Below, piece after piece: positions 16,704-26,030 of a stretch of 64,000 nt of DNA. The translations under genes were made by a program, and so were the position numbers. The number at the start of each line of letters is the position of its first letter. Position 1 is the first letter of the stretch. The DNA comes from Pseudoalteromonas lipolytica (lineage in GTDB: Bacteria > Pseudomonadota > Gammaproteobacteria > Enterobacterales > Alteromonadaceae), in assembly GCF_900116435.1 (NCBI RefSeq), contig NZ_FPAZ01000011.1, positions 105,645 to 169,644 on the forward strand, written 5' to 3'. The notes beneath the pieces were generated by a model. It ran no database searches and was not told the DNA's origin. It saw nothing but the letters and a program-made list of their open reading frames with translations.

Positions 16704-17627
16704 ATGCCTACCAATCTTGAACAGCGAAAAGGGGTAATTTTCGCATGTTTAGCGTTTTTTATGTGGGGCTTAGCACCCATTTATTTTAAACTTTTACAGA
16801 ATATATCTGCCTTTGAAATCTTGATGCACCGTGTTATTTGGTCGGTGTTATTTTTGTTGATCATTATTGCTGCACGCCATCAATGGCAGCGCATTCGCGT
16901 TGTATTAGGTCAGCCTAAGTTGCTCCTAATGCTGGTGGTAACGGCCAGTTTGCTTGGCTTTAACTGGGGCTTGTTTATTTGGGCGGTAAACAATAACCAC
17001 ATGCTCGATGCGAGTTTGGGTTATTACATAAACCCACTTTTAAATGTGTTGTTAGGTATGCTGTTTTTAGGTGAGCGACTGCGTAAATGGCAAGGCGTAG
17101 CCGTTGGCCTTGCATTATGCGGTGTATTATTACAATTGCTCAGCTTTGGCTCTTTTCCAATCGTGGCTTTTTCTTTGGCAGGCTCGTTCGCTATCTATGG
17201 CTTACTGCGTAAAAAGCTGCCTATCGAATCGCTGCCAGGGTTATTACTTGAAGCGTTAATTTTACTGCCTGTTGCTCTGGTTTACTGGTGGTTAATGGTG
17301 CCCACAGCCAGTTCTGATTTTACTGCCAATGATTGGCATATCAATCTGTTACTTATTAGTGCAGGTGTGGTGACCACGTTGCCTTTGCTGTGTTTTACAG
17401 GCGCTGCTAAACGTTTGCAGTACAGTACATTGGGCTTTTTTCAGTATATTGGTCCAAGTTTAATGTTTGTGCTTGCAGTGGCATTTTATGGCGAAGTATT
17501 TGATGCTGAAAGGGTGATAACGTTTGCGTGTATATGGAGCGCGCTGGCTTTGTTCAGTTGGGATTCGTACCGTCAAAGCCGTAAGCAGCGTAAAGCATCA
17601 TTAAAAGCAGTGACTAAACCTATTTAA
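16704..17627 (+). CDS. rarD: RarD-type EamA (DMT) transporter
   Basis: 307 residues with about ten membrane helices in two EamA repeats. It has the RarD-specific N-terminus KGVIFACLAFFMWGLAPIYF and the motif ALNWGLFIWAVN-like segment seen here as FNWGLFIWAVNNNHMLDASL. RarD proteins were named for chloramphenicol sensitivity, but their natural substrates are unsettled. There is no strong Shine-Dalgarno before the ATG. The stop is two bases from the stop of the convergent GGDEF regulator. The upstream MITE-like element could affect its expression. Confidence 0.88.
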   Translation: MPTNLEQRKGVIFACLAFFMWGLAPIYFKLLQNISAFEILMHRVIWSVLFLLIIIAARHQWQRIRVVLGQPKLLLMLVVTASLLGFNWGLFIWAVNNNHMLDASLGYYINPLLNVLLGMLFLGERLRKWQGVAVGLALCGVLLQLLSFGSFPIVAFSLAGSFAIYGLLRKKLPIESLPGLLLEALILLPVALVYWWLMVPTASSDFTANDWHINLLLISAGVVTTLPLLCFTGAAKRLQYSTLGFFQYIGPSLMFVLAVAFYGEVFDAERVITFACIWSALALFSWDSYRQSRKQRKASLKAVTKPI

Positions 17628-17629
17628 TA

Positions 17630-18865
17630 TCAGCTCACTAACTTGTTACGGCCAGTCTCTTTGGCTTGATAGAGTTTTAAATCGGCCTGTTTTATCAGTT
17701 CATCAATGCTGTAAACAGGCCCATTATGAAATCCGATAGATAGCGTAAATGTAATGTTGTCACGACTAAATTCCGCGCTGTGTTTTTCGATGAAATGGCG
17801 AAATTTTTCTAATCGTTGCTGTGCTTGTTGCGGATCATTATCAGCAAAAAAGACAGCAAACTCTTCTCCGCCTAAGCGTCCGACTAAATTATCTTTAAAG
17901 TACTTAAGTAGGCACCGTGACAGGCATTTGAGTACATCATCACCTGAGTCATGACCGTACTTGTCGTTAATTGATTTAAAGTAATCGATATCAATCATGC
18001 CGAGTGAGACCGATTTTTTTGCCGCGTGTGCCGCTTTTAAATGCTGACTCGCCTCGCCAAAGAAATAGCGGCGGTTAGGCAATGATGTTAGGTAGTCGGT
18101 ATTCGCTTGTAAGCGAATCGTTTTAATATTTTCTAACATGTCGACGTTTTGGCTTAAGCGACAATAAAACTCTTCGTTATTAAAGGGCTTACTTAAATAA
18201 TCGTCAGCGCCAGACTTTAAAAAACGCGTTGATAAATGCAAGGTATCTTGTGCTGAAATACCAATTATGGCTTTTTCGTCATTGTTATACAGGCGACGAA
18301 TTTCGACACAGAGCTGATCGCCATTCATATTAGGCATTTCGTTATCAGTAATGATCACAGAGATTGAGGGGTTTTCTGCTAAGACTCGCAGTGCATCTAC
18401 GCCATCTACCGCTTCAATAACTTGGTACTTATGTCGTGCGAGTAGATTACAAATGTGACGGCGAGTTGCGGGGGAGTCATCAACCACTAAAACCAATATT
18501 TGTTCATTACGCGGTAGGCGAGTCAGTTGTTTTTCTAAGTATTGATAGGCTTGTTTATTTTCTTTGGTGATGTAATCAATGATAGGATGCTTTTCGACCG
18601 TGTTTCGGGTTTTTTCGTCTAAATTGCCGGTCATAACGATGGTAGGAATGTCGGCATCGACGCTGCAGGGGATGGCTTCACCGTTGGGTGCATCTGGAAG
18701 GATAAAATCAACAACGGCGCAAAAATAGTTATTTTCAGCAATAAGTTGTTTAGCTTCAGCTAACGATGTTGCGATGTCTGCTTCAAACCCTACTTTATGC
18801 GCGATATGCTTTTGCACTCGCGCAATAGTAGGTGCATCTTCAATGATTAATATTTTTCTGGTCAC
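17630..18865 (-). CDS. Dual-receiver response regulator with GGDEF diguanylate cyclase output
   Basis: 411 residues in three domains. The first receiver (about 3-120) carries VVDFILPD with the phosphorylatable Asp. The second receiver (about 125-245) has IITDNEMPNMNGD and a conserved KPF lysine. The cyclase domain (about 255-410) has an intact active site GRLGGEEFAVF (GGEEF). The layout is PleD-like. It should make c-di-GMP when phosphorylated and so influence biofilm or motility. An RxxD inhibitory site is not evident five residues ahead of GGEEF, so product inhibition may be weak. The start is GTG 18865 with AAGGTAAAAC upstream. No cognate histidine kinase lies nearby. Confidence 0.92.
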   Translation of the reverse strand: MTRKILIIEDAPTIARVQKHIAHKVGFEADIATSLAEAKQLIAENNYFCAVVDFILPDAPNGEAIPCSVDADIPTIVMTGNLDEKTRNTVEKHPIIDYITKENKQAYQYLEKQLTRLPRNEQILVLVVDDSPATRRHICNLLARHKYQVIEAVDGVDALRVLAENPSISVIITDNEMPNMNGDQLCVEIRRLYNNDEKAIIGISAQDTLHLSTRFLKSGADDYLSKPFNNEEFYCRLSQNVDMLENIKTIRLQANTDYLTSLPNRRYFFGEASQHLKAAHAAKKSVSLGMIDIDYFKSINDKYGHDSGDDVLKCLSRCLLKYFKDNLVGRLGGEEFAVFFADNDPQQAQQRLEKFRHFIEKHSAEFSRDNITFTLSIGFHNGPVYSIDELIKQADLKLYQAKETGRNKLVS

Positions 18866-18944
18866 GTTTTACCTTGTAATAACTTTATCGCGTAGCGTAA
18901 GTTATTACATGTTGTAACTCTAAAAAGTTAAAAAAGCAACTTGC

Positions 18945-19319
18945 TTACAAACTATCCGACTCAGAATAATAATCAACGCTTTGTGGTGTCGGGCTCGCGA
19001 TACGAGAACGACCGAACAAAGTATGAAACTTAGTTTTGCAGGTAGTTTGTTTTAGGTATTTTATCCAAGCGCGCTCAATTGGGTTGGTTGCTTCTAGGTT
19101 ACCTGTGACTACTTGCACAAATTGAGTTTGAAATTCATTTTGTGGTTCTAGGGTTTTGTTGTATAAACCCTTTAGTACAACACCATGCTGTTCGAGAATG
19201 TCGGCTTCTAGCAAAGTGAAGTGACCACTACGACCAAAACCGCGTGGGAAGTTTTGATCATCATAAAATTGACGTTGGCTTACGAATGCCTGACGAAGTG
19301 ATGAAATGTCATTGCTCAT
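18945..19319 (-). CDS. maoP: MaoP (YifE, DUF413): Ori macrodomain organisation protein
   Basis: 124 residues with the family core FYDDQNFPRGFGRSGHFTLL and NPIERAWIKYLKQT. In E. coli, MaoP acts with the maoS site to shape the Ori macrodomain. The gene is divergent from an hdfR homologue, the same pairing as in E. coli, which supports orthology. The C-terminal ~20 residues (SPTPQSVDYYSESDSL) are polar and probably disordered. Whether a maoS-like site exists in the 90-bp intergenic gap cannot be decided from sequence alone. Confidence 0.88.
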   Translation of the reverse strand: MSNDISSLRQAFVSQRQFYDDQNFPRGFGRSGHFTLLEADILEQHGVVLKGLYNKTLEPQNEFQTQFVQVVTGNLEATNPIERAWIKYLKQTTCKTKFHTLFGRSRIASPTPQSVDYYSESDSL

Positions 19320-19409
19320 GGCTGTATCCTCATACCCTATTTTCTTGCAGGAGTATGGATCAAGTTGTCGATTTTATTAAACAAGTTATTTTTATCGTAA
19401 GGGTAAAAA

Positions 19410-20264
19410 ATGGATATCGATTTATTAAAGACCTTTGTTGAAGTGGTGCGCACACGTCACTTTGGTAAGGCAGCTGAAAACCTGTACATTACCCAGTCTG
19501 CTGTGAGTTTTCGGATCCGTCAATTAGAGCAAGGTTTAGGCGTTAATTTATTTATTCGTCAGCGTAATAATATACAGCTAACAGCGCCGGGTGAACGACT
19601 CTTACCTCACGCACAAATGATTATCACCGGCATGCAAAGGGCTAAAGTCGATGTGGCACTTGCTGATAATATGCATAAGCAAATTAGTTTAGCAGGCACT
19701 CCGAATATTTGGGATGCTTTTTTACAGTTTGGGATCACGAATATTGTCTCGGCAATGCCGGGAGTTTCATTGGTTGCTGAAGTGAAGGCGCAGCAAGAGA
19801 GCACGCGTTTATTACTTGAGCGCACACTCGATTTAGCCGTGCTGTTCGATCCCCCTAAAGTAGATGAGTTAATTGTTGAGCGTATTTGTGAATTGCCGAT
19901 CATTCCGGTGAGTGCATACGAAACAGCAAACAGTGAGAACTTTTTTGATAACCAGTATGTGTATGTAGACTGGGGCACCTCGTTTTCGTTATGGCATGCT
20001 CGTGAGTTTAATGGTCACGCTCCTCCTTATTTTAGAACCAGCACCGGGCGTATTGCCTTAGACTTAATTTTGAAGTGTGGCGGTAGTGCCTTTATTCCTC
20101 AGTTATTAGTCGAGGAGCAGCTTAAAGCGGGTGAGCTATATCATGTTGAAGATGTGGCGCATACCTCGCGAGATGTGTTTGTTGCCTACCACAGAGATAA
20201 TGAACAAACGCCACTATTAGAGAAATTGGTGACTTTATTGACTGAATTAAAAATTAAAGCTTAA
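19410..20264 (+). CDS. hdfR: HdfR-type LysR-family transcriptional regulator
   Basis: 284 residues with an N-terminal winged HTH (FGKAAENLYITQSAVSFRIRQLEQ) and a LysR effector-binding domain. E. coli HdfR represses flhDC and regulates other genes. The divergent maoP neighbour is the same as in E. coli. The HTH residues SAVSFRI match HdfR better than generic LysR members in my judgment. The target here is uncertain, but its own 90-bp divergent region is the usual autoregulatory site for such proteins. Confidence 0.82.
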   Translation: MDIDLLKTFVEVVRTRHFGKAAENLYITQSAVSFRIRQLEQGLGVNLFIRQRNNIQLTAPGERLLPHAQMIITGMQRAKVDVALADNMHKQISLAGTPNIWDAFLQFGITNIVSAMPGVSLVAEVKAQQESTRLLLERTLDLAVLFDPPKVDELIVERICELPIIPVSAYETANSENFFDNQYVYVDWGTSFSLWHAREFNGHAPPYFRTSTGRIALDLILKCGGSAFIPQLLVEEQLKAGELYHVEDVAHTSRDVFVAYHRDNEQTPLLEKLVTLLTELKIKA

Positions 20265-20373
20265 AAAATTTTAAACGATGCTTTAAATAAAATTTTATTT
20301 TGCAGTAGTAAGTTACGTTTTTATTTCAGAAATAATTACATTTCATGAAGGTAAATTTACGATTTTATTTCAA

Positions 20374-20395
20374 TTGTCATTTTTCTGTCATTTTT
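20374..20395 (+). promoter_or_regulatory. Pho box (PhoB binding site) upstream of the porin
   Basis: Two 11-bp direct repeats, TTGTCATTTTT and CTGTCATTTTT, match the PhoB consensus CTGTCATnnnn repeated. They lie 66 bp before the porin start, a normal distance when the box replaces the -35 element. The downstream -10 is not obvious. Confidence 0.85.
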
Positions 20396-20460
20396 CGCTG
20401 GCAAACTGCCCGCATTGAAACACGAGCACGTGTTTTTGTTGCGATTATTGAGGAAACGAC

Positions 20461-21393
20461 ATGAAATTTGCAAAGTCTAGCTTATTCTTAGCTTTATTTG
20501 GTGGTTTATCTTTTTCAGCATTAGCGGATGTTGATGTGTATGGTAAAGCAAACGTGACTGTTCAATCATCTGACGATGGTGAAGGGTCTTTCACTGAAAT
20601 CAAAAGCAATAACTCACGTTTTGGCCTGAAAGGCTCTGAAAAAATAACTGAAGGCTTAGAAGCTGTTTATAAACTAGAGTTTGGTGTTGACGTATCTGAC
20701 GCTGATTCAAAAGGCGACAATGATGACAACATCACTGCACGTAACCAATACGTAGGTGTTAAAGGTGGCTTTGGTCAGGTTGTGATTGGTCGTAACGACA
20801 CAGCAATGAAGCTATCTCAAGGCAAAATTGATTTATTCAATGACCTTGAAGGCGATATTAAAAATGTATTTAAAGGTGAAAACCGTTTAGGTAATACGAT
20901 TTCTTACGCATCTAACGATTTCAGTGGCTTTAAAGTGCTTGCAACCTATATTGCAGAAGATGATGTTGATGCAGATAACGGTTATTCACTTGCAGTTACT
21001 TACGGTGACGCTCAATTAAAAGACAGCAAACTGTATGCCTCTGTTGCAGCAGATAGTGAAGTGAAAGGCTACGATATTGTACGTGCAACCGTACAAGGTA
21101 AAGTCGGCAACTTTAAACTAGGTGCTATGTACCAAACACAAGAGAAAGTGGATGGCAGCGCAGAAGCGGATGGTTACTTGGTGAATGCGGCGTATAAAAT
21201 GAATAGCAACACGTTCAAAGTTCAATACCAAGTGATTGATTTTGATGAAGGCGATAAGAAAACGGCTATCTCTGCTGGTGTTGATCACACGCTTAGCAAA
21301 AACACCAAAGTATTTGGTTTCTACTCAACATTTGATATGGACAACCAAGTGGATCAAGATTACCTAGGCGTTGGTATTGAATACAAATTCTAA
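20461..21393 (+). CDS. General outer-membrane porin, probably phosphate-starvation induced
   Basis: 310 residues: signal peptide (MKFAKSSLFLALFGGLSFSALA) and mature start DVDVYGKANV typical of gram-negative porins. A 16-strand-type barrel follows, with conserved FGLKGSE and NQYVGVKGGFGQVVIGR, the constriction-loop region, and terminal EYKF ending in Phe. It forms trimeric diffusion channels. The Pho box upstream implies PhoB-driven expression under low phosphate, like E. coli PhoE, although the protein family is the generic Porin_4 type rather than OprP. A clear terminator follows, shared in space with the recG stop. Confidence 0.9.
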   Translation: MKFAKSSLFLALFGGLSFSALADVDVYGKANVTVQSSDDGEGSFTEIKSNNSRFGLKGSEKITEGLEAVYKLEFGVDVSDADSKGDNDDNITARNQYVGVKGGFGQVVIGRNDTAMKLSQGKIDLFNDLEGDIKNVFKGENRLGNTISYASNDFSGFKVLATYIAEDDVDADNGYSLAVTYGDAQLKDSKLYASVAADSEVKGYDIVRATVQGKVGNFKLGAMYQTQEKVDGSAEADGYLVNAAYKMNSNTFKVQYQVIDFDEGDKKTAISAGVDHTLSKNTKVFGFYSTFDMDNQVDQDYLGVGIEYKF

Positions 21394-21421
21394 CCGTTCA
21401 CACGGATAACTCCCTTATTTT

Positions 21422-21449
21422 AAGCCCTGCATTGATGCGGGGCTTTTTT
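21422..21449 (+). terminator. Porin terminator
   Basis: AAGCCCTGC-attgat-GCGGGGCTT followed by TTTTT. Nine pairs with one G-U. Its tail reaches the stop codon of the convergent recG. Confidence 0.85.
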
Positions 21450-23529
21450 ATGCGAGCGCGTAATCTGATTTGCCTGCTAACCAACGTGTAATTAGCTTGT
21501 TTGATTGCTCTGGGTAGTCGGTTAACATTTTAAAGGCAATAGGTCTGACATGGGCCAGCGTCTGTTTGTCGCGATTAAGGTCGGCGATTTTAAATTCGGC
21601 TAAACCGGTTTGCTTGGTGCCGAGCACTTCACCTGGACCACGGATTTCAAGGTCTCTTTCGGCAATAACAAAGCCGTCATTACTTTCGCGTAATACACCT
21701 AAGCGTTTTTGTGCTGTTGCAGATAAAGGCGCGTGATAAAGAAGAACACAGTGCGATGCTATCGCCCCTCGACCAACACGGCCTCTTAATTGATGTAATT
21801 GCGCAAGTCCTAAGCGTTCGGGGTTTTCAATGATAATCAGGCTGGCATTCGGCACATCAACACCCACTTCAATCACCGTTGTCGCGACTAAAACATGAAT
21901 ATTACCCGCTTTAAACTCACTCATAATCGCTTGCTTTTCAGCGGCTTTCATTCGGCCATGTACTAAGCCGACATTTAGCTCGGGCAGGGCTTCTTTTAAT
22001 TGTGCTGCGCTGTCCTCTGCTGCTTGGCACTGCAATACCTCAGACTCGTCAATAAGCGTACAAACCCAATACACTTGACGGCCTTGTGCTGTGCAGGCTG
22101 TTCTGACTCGTTGAATGATTTCCTCACGGCGAGTATCTGGAATGGCAACGGTTGTGATAGGCGTTCGACCTGGCGGTAATTCATCAATTACAGAGGTTTC
22201 TAAGTCTGCATACGCGGTCATAGCCAACGTGCGTGGGATAGGTGTGGCTGTCATAACCAGTTGGTGGGGATAACAGTCGCCAAAACGCCCTTTTTCACGC
22301 AGTGATAATCGTTGGTGCACACCAAAGCGATGTTGCTCATCAATAATGATTAAGACAAGGTTATTAAATTCGACCTGCTCTTGGAACAGCGCATGAGTGC
22401 CAACAATCATTTGCGCCTCACCCGAGGCTATTTTTTCAAGTGTGGCGGTGCGCTCTTTTCCTTTACTTTTGCCTCCAAGCCATGCGACTTCAATGCCCAA
22501 GTTGTTAAACCATTGGCTAAAGTTGATACCATGCTGCTCAGAAAGAATTTCGGTCGGAGCCATTAAGGCAACTTGGTAGCCTTCGCTAATTGCTGTTAGC
22601 GCACTGAGTGCGGCAACAAGGGTTTTTCCTGAGCCTACATCACCTTGAACAAGGCGCATCATTGGGAAAGGGTGTTGAAGATCGCCCTTGATCTCAGCCA
22701 CAACTCGGCTTTGTGCCGTGGTAGGACTAAATGCCAGTGTCGACAAAAACTCTGTCTCTAGCGGGTTATGAGGCTTTAATGCAATAGCTTTTACACTTTG
22801 GCCTTTTTGGCGTAGCTTCAACAAGCTTAAATTTTGTGCGAGCAGCTCTTCAAATACTAATCGTTGCTGAGCAGGGTGAAAGCCTTGCTCAAGCGCCGTT
22901 AAATCGACATCGTTTTGCGGGCGATGCAAGGTCAAAAGTGCTTCACTTAAGCGCATGCCAGTGGGTTGAAATTGTTCTGGCAGTAATTCTTCAACGGGAT
23001 ATTTAGCAAGTAAAGCTAAGGCTTGGTCGCTTAAAGCGCGGATAGATAGCTGCTTAAGGCCTTCAGTAACAGGGTAAACGGGTGTTAGGGTGGTGTTCGT
23101 CGGTTGTTCTGATGGCGTGTCTGATAAACTGTATTCAGGGTGGGTCATTTCAAACCCAACCCGACCACGGCGTATTTCACCAAAACAGCGAATAATTTTA
23201 CCAGCGCTGAGCGCATTTTTTTGTGCCGCACTAAAATTAAAAAAACGCAGCGTTAAACGACCTGTGCCATCGTTAACTTGGCAAACTAGCATGCGTCTTT
23301 TGCCAAATGTAATTTGGCTGGTTTCAATTGTGGCCTCGACACTCACATGGCTGTGTGGCTGTAATTCACAAATGGGGTGAATGCGAGTACGGTCTTCATA
23401 GCGGTGCGGTAAATGAAACAGCATATCTTGCACTGTATGAATCCCAAGCTTAGCAAGGCGCTCGGCCATTTTGGGGCCAACGCCTTTTAATTCAGTTATC
23501 GGGTATAACGCTAAGCTACAATGACTCAA
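21448..23529 (-). CDS. recG: ATP-dependent DNA helicase RecG
   Basis: 693 residues, the expected length. The N-terminal wedge/OB domain begins LKGVGPKMAERLAKLGI. The helicase core has Walker A RLVQGDVGSGKTLVA, DEQH as IIIDEQHRFGVHQR, TATPIPRTLA, and motif VI QLRGRVGRG. It unwinds branched DNA and remodels stalled forks. The start appears to be TTG 23529, since it gives the correct N-terminal length and no better ATG is near. It lies 38 bp after trmH on the same strand, an old gammaproteobacterial pairing. Confidence 0.96.
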   Translation of the reverse strand: MSHCSLALYPITELKGVGPKMAERLAKLGIHTVQDMLFHLPHRYEDRTRIHPICELQPHSHVSVEATIETSQITFGKRRMLVCQVNDGTGRLTLRFFNFSAAQKNALSAGKIIRCFGEIRRGRVGFEMTHPEYSLSDTPSEQPTNTTLTPVYPVTEGLKQLSIRALSDQALALLAKYPVEELLPEQFQPTGMRLSEALLTLHRPQNDVDLTALEQGFHPAQQRLVFEELLAQNLSLLKLRQKGQSVKAIALKPHNPLETEFLSTLAFSPTTAQSRVVAEIKGDLQHPFPMMRLVQGDVGSGKTLVAALSALTAISEGYQVALMAPTEILSEQHGINFSQWFNNLGIEVAWLGGKSKGKERTATLEKIASGEAQMIVGTHALFQEQVEFNNLVLIIIDEQHRFGVHQRLSLREKGRFGDCYPHQLVMTATPIPRTLAMTAYADLETSVIDELPPGRTPITTVAIPDTRREEIIQRVRTACTAQGRQVYWVCTLIDESEVLQCQAAEDSAAQLKEALPELNVGLVHGRMKAAEKQAIMSEFKAGNIHVLVATTVIEVGVDVPNASLIIIENPERLGLAQLHQLRGRVGRGAIASHCVLLYHAPLSATAQKRLGVLRESNDGFVIAERDLEIRGPGEVLGTKQTGLAEFKIADLNRDKQTLAHVRPIAFKMLTDYPEQSNKLITRWLAGKSDYALA

Positions 23530-23567
23530 TGGAGACTCAAATTATTAATTAGTAAACTTTTTTCAGT

Positions 23568-24284
23568 TTACTGTGAGTCGTTAGTGGCTTCAAGCGATTG
23601 CGTATGTTTTAAAATCTGCCAAAAGTCATCATCAGCGACTATTTCTCCACTTTCATCAAGCGCGGGGTAAGGCAGTTCTTTTTCGCGGCATTGCTTTGCA
23701 ATAATAGGGTGGCATCCCTCAAATAAAATACGGTGTTTTATGCTGTCATCTAACATATTACGTTCATACAGACCGGCTTCTTCGCGTTGGCGCTGTGCTT
23801 CAAACAAAATTAATGCGGCTGCAACGGATACATTGAGCGATTGCACCATCCCTTGCATTGGAATAATGATGTGTTTATCAGCATGCTCAAGTGCGCGAGG
23901 CGAAATTCCATCACGCTCTTGGCCTACAATCACAGCCGTTGGTTTGGTGTAATCAATTTCGCGAAAGTCGACCGCATCGTCACTGAGGTTAGTTGCTAAA
24001 ATTTGCACTTCTGGATTATGGGCTCGCATCATCGCTACGGCGTCGTCTATGGTGCGATGCAAGTGCGTTTCTAACCAATTTTTGCTGCCACCAGAGGTGT
24101 TATTGGTTAGCCATTTTTGATTGTCAGGCCACACTGCGTGCACATGATGACAGCCTGTTGCGTCAGCAGTACGGGCAATGGCTGATAAATTATGATGCTT
24201 GTGTACTTCTTCTAAACAAACCGTTAGGTCCGTTTGGCGGCGTTCTAACACCTGTTTTACACGCTCAAAGCGAGTTGTATCCAT
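23568..24284 (-). CDS. trmH: tRNA (guanosine-18-2'-O)-methyltransferase TrmH
   Basis: 238 residues in the SPOUT class. The N-terminus RFERVKQVLERRQTDLTVCL and HNLSAIARTADATGCHHVHA are typical. The knot motifs are VIVGQERDGISPRALEHAD and IIPMQGMVQSLNVSVAAALI. It methylates G18 of the D-loop with AdoMet. Upstream of recG on the same strand, probably co-transcribed. In many relatives spoT sits directly upstream; here asnC/asnA and fapA lie between, so the old spoT-trmH-recG block is split. Confidence 0.95.
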   Translation of the reverse strand: MDTTRFERVKQVLERRQTDLTVCLEEVHKHHNLSAIARTADATGCHHVHAVWPDNQKWLTNNTSGGSKNWLETHLHRTIDDAVAMMRAHNPEVQILATNLSDDAVDFREIDYTKPTAVIVGQERDGISPRALEHADKHIIIPMQGMVQSLNVSVAAALILFEAQRQREEAGLYERNMLDDSIKHRILFEGCHPIIAKQCREKELPYPALDESGEIVADDDFWQILKHTQSLEATNDSQ

Positions 24285-24338
24285 AGTTGTGTGCTCGTTG
24301 ACGGATTCTAATTGGCGCTGATTATACCCAGTATAAGG

Positions 24339-24797
24339 CTAGGGCACTACCGCTCTACTTATTGGGTTTTGTAACGAAATAAGCGTTTCAGTTGATTGAA
24401 TGGCCTCTATGGCTTGAATTTTATTGATCAACACATCCTGTAAGTGGTCAATAGAGCGCGCCATTACTTTGATAAATATACTGTAGTTACCCGTGGTGTA
24501 GTAGGCCTCAACCACTTCTTCTAGCTCTTTTAGGTGCAGCAAGGTGTCTGGGTAATCACGGGCATTATTGAGATTAATACCAATAAAACAGCAGACATCG
24601 TAACCGAGTTGCTTTGCATTAATTCTCACTTGGGTGCCGGTGATAATACCGGCTTGTTTCATTTTTTCGACGCGAACATGAATAGTGCCGGCACTGACGG
24701 CAAAGCGTTTGGCTAATTCTGCGTATGGGGTGCGTGCATTTTCCATTAATGCGTTGAGGATGTTTTTATCGAGATTATCGATTTGATAATTTTCCAT
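24339..24797 (-). CDS. asnC: AsnC: Lrp/AsnC-family regulator of asparagine synthesis
   Basis: 152 residues. An N-terminal winged HTH (LDKNILNALMENARTPYAEL, then FAVSAGTIHVRVEKM) is joined to a RAM ligand-binding domain (CCFIGINLNNARDYPDTL). It is divergent from asnA, the gene it activates in E. coli when asparagine is absent. Length equals that of E. coli AsnC. The 187-bp intergenic region should contain its operator; nothing more specific can be read there beyond AT-rich DNA. Confidence 0.92.
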   Translation of the reverse strand: MENYQIDNLDKNILNALMENARTPYAELAKRFAVSAGTIHVRVEKMKQAGIITGTQVRINAKQLGYDVCCFIGINLNNARDYPDTLLHLKELEEVVEAYYTTGNYSIFIKVMARSIDHLQDVLINKIQAIEAIQSTETLISLQNPISRAVVP

Positions 24798-24984
24798 GAA
24801 TTAACCGAGTTGTAATTATTGATTATCTAAAATTTATAGCATTATTTTTACGATAATTGCAATGTTAAGTTCTTTTTGTTGCGGGTTATTGAAAATAATC
24901 TTCATTTGGTTGAGGATTGTTTTAACGAAGAGATTTTAGTTCTCTATAAGCAAGTAACAATAACTGGGAATGAGGCCAATTATT

Positions 24985-25980
24985 ATGAGTTCACACTACC
25001 TGCAGCAACAGCAGCAAATTAGTAAAGTAAAACAGTTTTTTTCGAGTCAATTAGAGCAACAACTTGGCTTAGTTGAGGTGCAAGCCCCTATCTTGGCAAA
25101 AGTAGGTGATGGCATTCAAGATAACTTGAGTGGAACTGAAAATGCTGTATCGGTGGCGGTGAAAACGATTCCTGGTAGCCAGTTTGAAGTGGTGCATTCA
25201 CTCGCTAAATGGAAGCGTAAAACGCTCGCCGAGTATGATTTCTCTGTCGGTGAAGGGCTTTATACTCACATGAAAGCATTACGCCCAGACGAAGAGTCAT
25301 TAAGCCCGATTCATTCAGTGTATGTTGACCAATGGGACTGGGAAAAAGTGATTTGCGAAAGCACTGAACGTACCTTAGATAAACTTAAAGAAACAGTGAC
25401 GTTACTTTATCAAGCGATAAAAGCGACTGAACGTTATGTTGCCAGTGAGTTTGATATCCCCCCATTTTTACCTGAAAAAATTACCTTTGTTCACAGTGAA
25501 CAATTACGCCAAATGTACCCTGATTTCACTGCGAAACAGCGTGAAAAAGCGATTGCGCAGGAATACGGCGCGGTATTTTTAATTGGTATTGGGGGAGCGC
25601 TTGCAGATGGTAAAATTCATGATGTGCGTGCGCCAGATTACGACGATTGGTCGACGCAAACCTGCAGCAAGTTTGCTGGTTTAAATGGCGATATTCTAGT
25701 GTGGAACCCAGTACTTGAAGATGCGTTTGAAATTTCGTCGATGGGAATTCGTGTAAGTCCTGATGCATTGGCTACACAACTGGCGATTACGGGCGACCAA
25801 GTGCGTCTTGAATTTGATTGGCATAAAGCGTTATTAGCGAAAAAGTTCCCGCAAACGATTGGTGGTGGTATTGGTCAGTCTCGTTTAGCGATGCTGCTAT
25901 TACAAAAGCACCATATCGGGCAAGTGCAGGTCGGCGTGTGGCCTGAGCAGTTAAAGCAGCAAGTTGAAGGAATTCTTTAG
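24985..25980 (+). CDS. asnA: Aspartate-ammonia ligase (asparagine synthetase A)
   Basis: 331 residues, resembling class II aaRS catalytic cores. It makes asparagine from aspartate, ammonia and ATP. Motifs seen: [43 protein letters not shown], and the C-terminal [19 protein letters not shown] 24985 is preferred to an upstream in-frame ATG at 24970 because TGAGG lies 9 bases ahead and the length then matches E. coli AsnA (330). It is followed by a clean terminator. Confidence 0.96.
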   Translation: MSSHYLQQQQQISKVKQFFSSQLEQQLGLVEVQAPILAKVGDGIQDNLSGTENAVSVAVKTIPGSQFEVVHSLAKWKRKTLAEYDFSVGEGLYTHMKALRPDEESLSPIHSVYVDQWDWEKVICESTERTLDKLKETVTLLYQAIKATERYVASEFDIPPFLPEKITFVHSEQLRQMYPDFTAKQREKAIAQEYGAVFLIGIGGALADGKIHDVRAPDYDDWSTQTCSKFAGLNGDILVWNPVLEDAFEISSMGIRVSPDALATQLAITGDQVRLEFDWHKALLAKKFPQTIGGGIGQSRLAMLLLQKHHIGQVQVGVWPEQLKQQVEGIL

Positions 25981-26002
25981 TTTAAAGATTAATGACCCTA
26001 GT

Positions 26003-26030
26003 AAAAAGAGGCTTTAAGCCTCTTTTTTTT
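26003..26030. terminator. asnA terminator, also facing the fapA-like gene
   Basis: AAAAAGAGGC-tttaa-GCCTCTTTTT with a T8 tail on the plus strand and an A5 start for the minus strand. It overlaps the stop codon of the convergent gene by about two bases. Confidence 0.9.
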
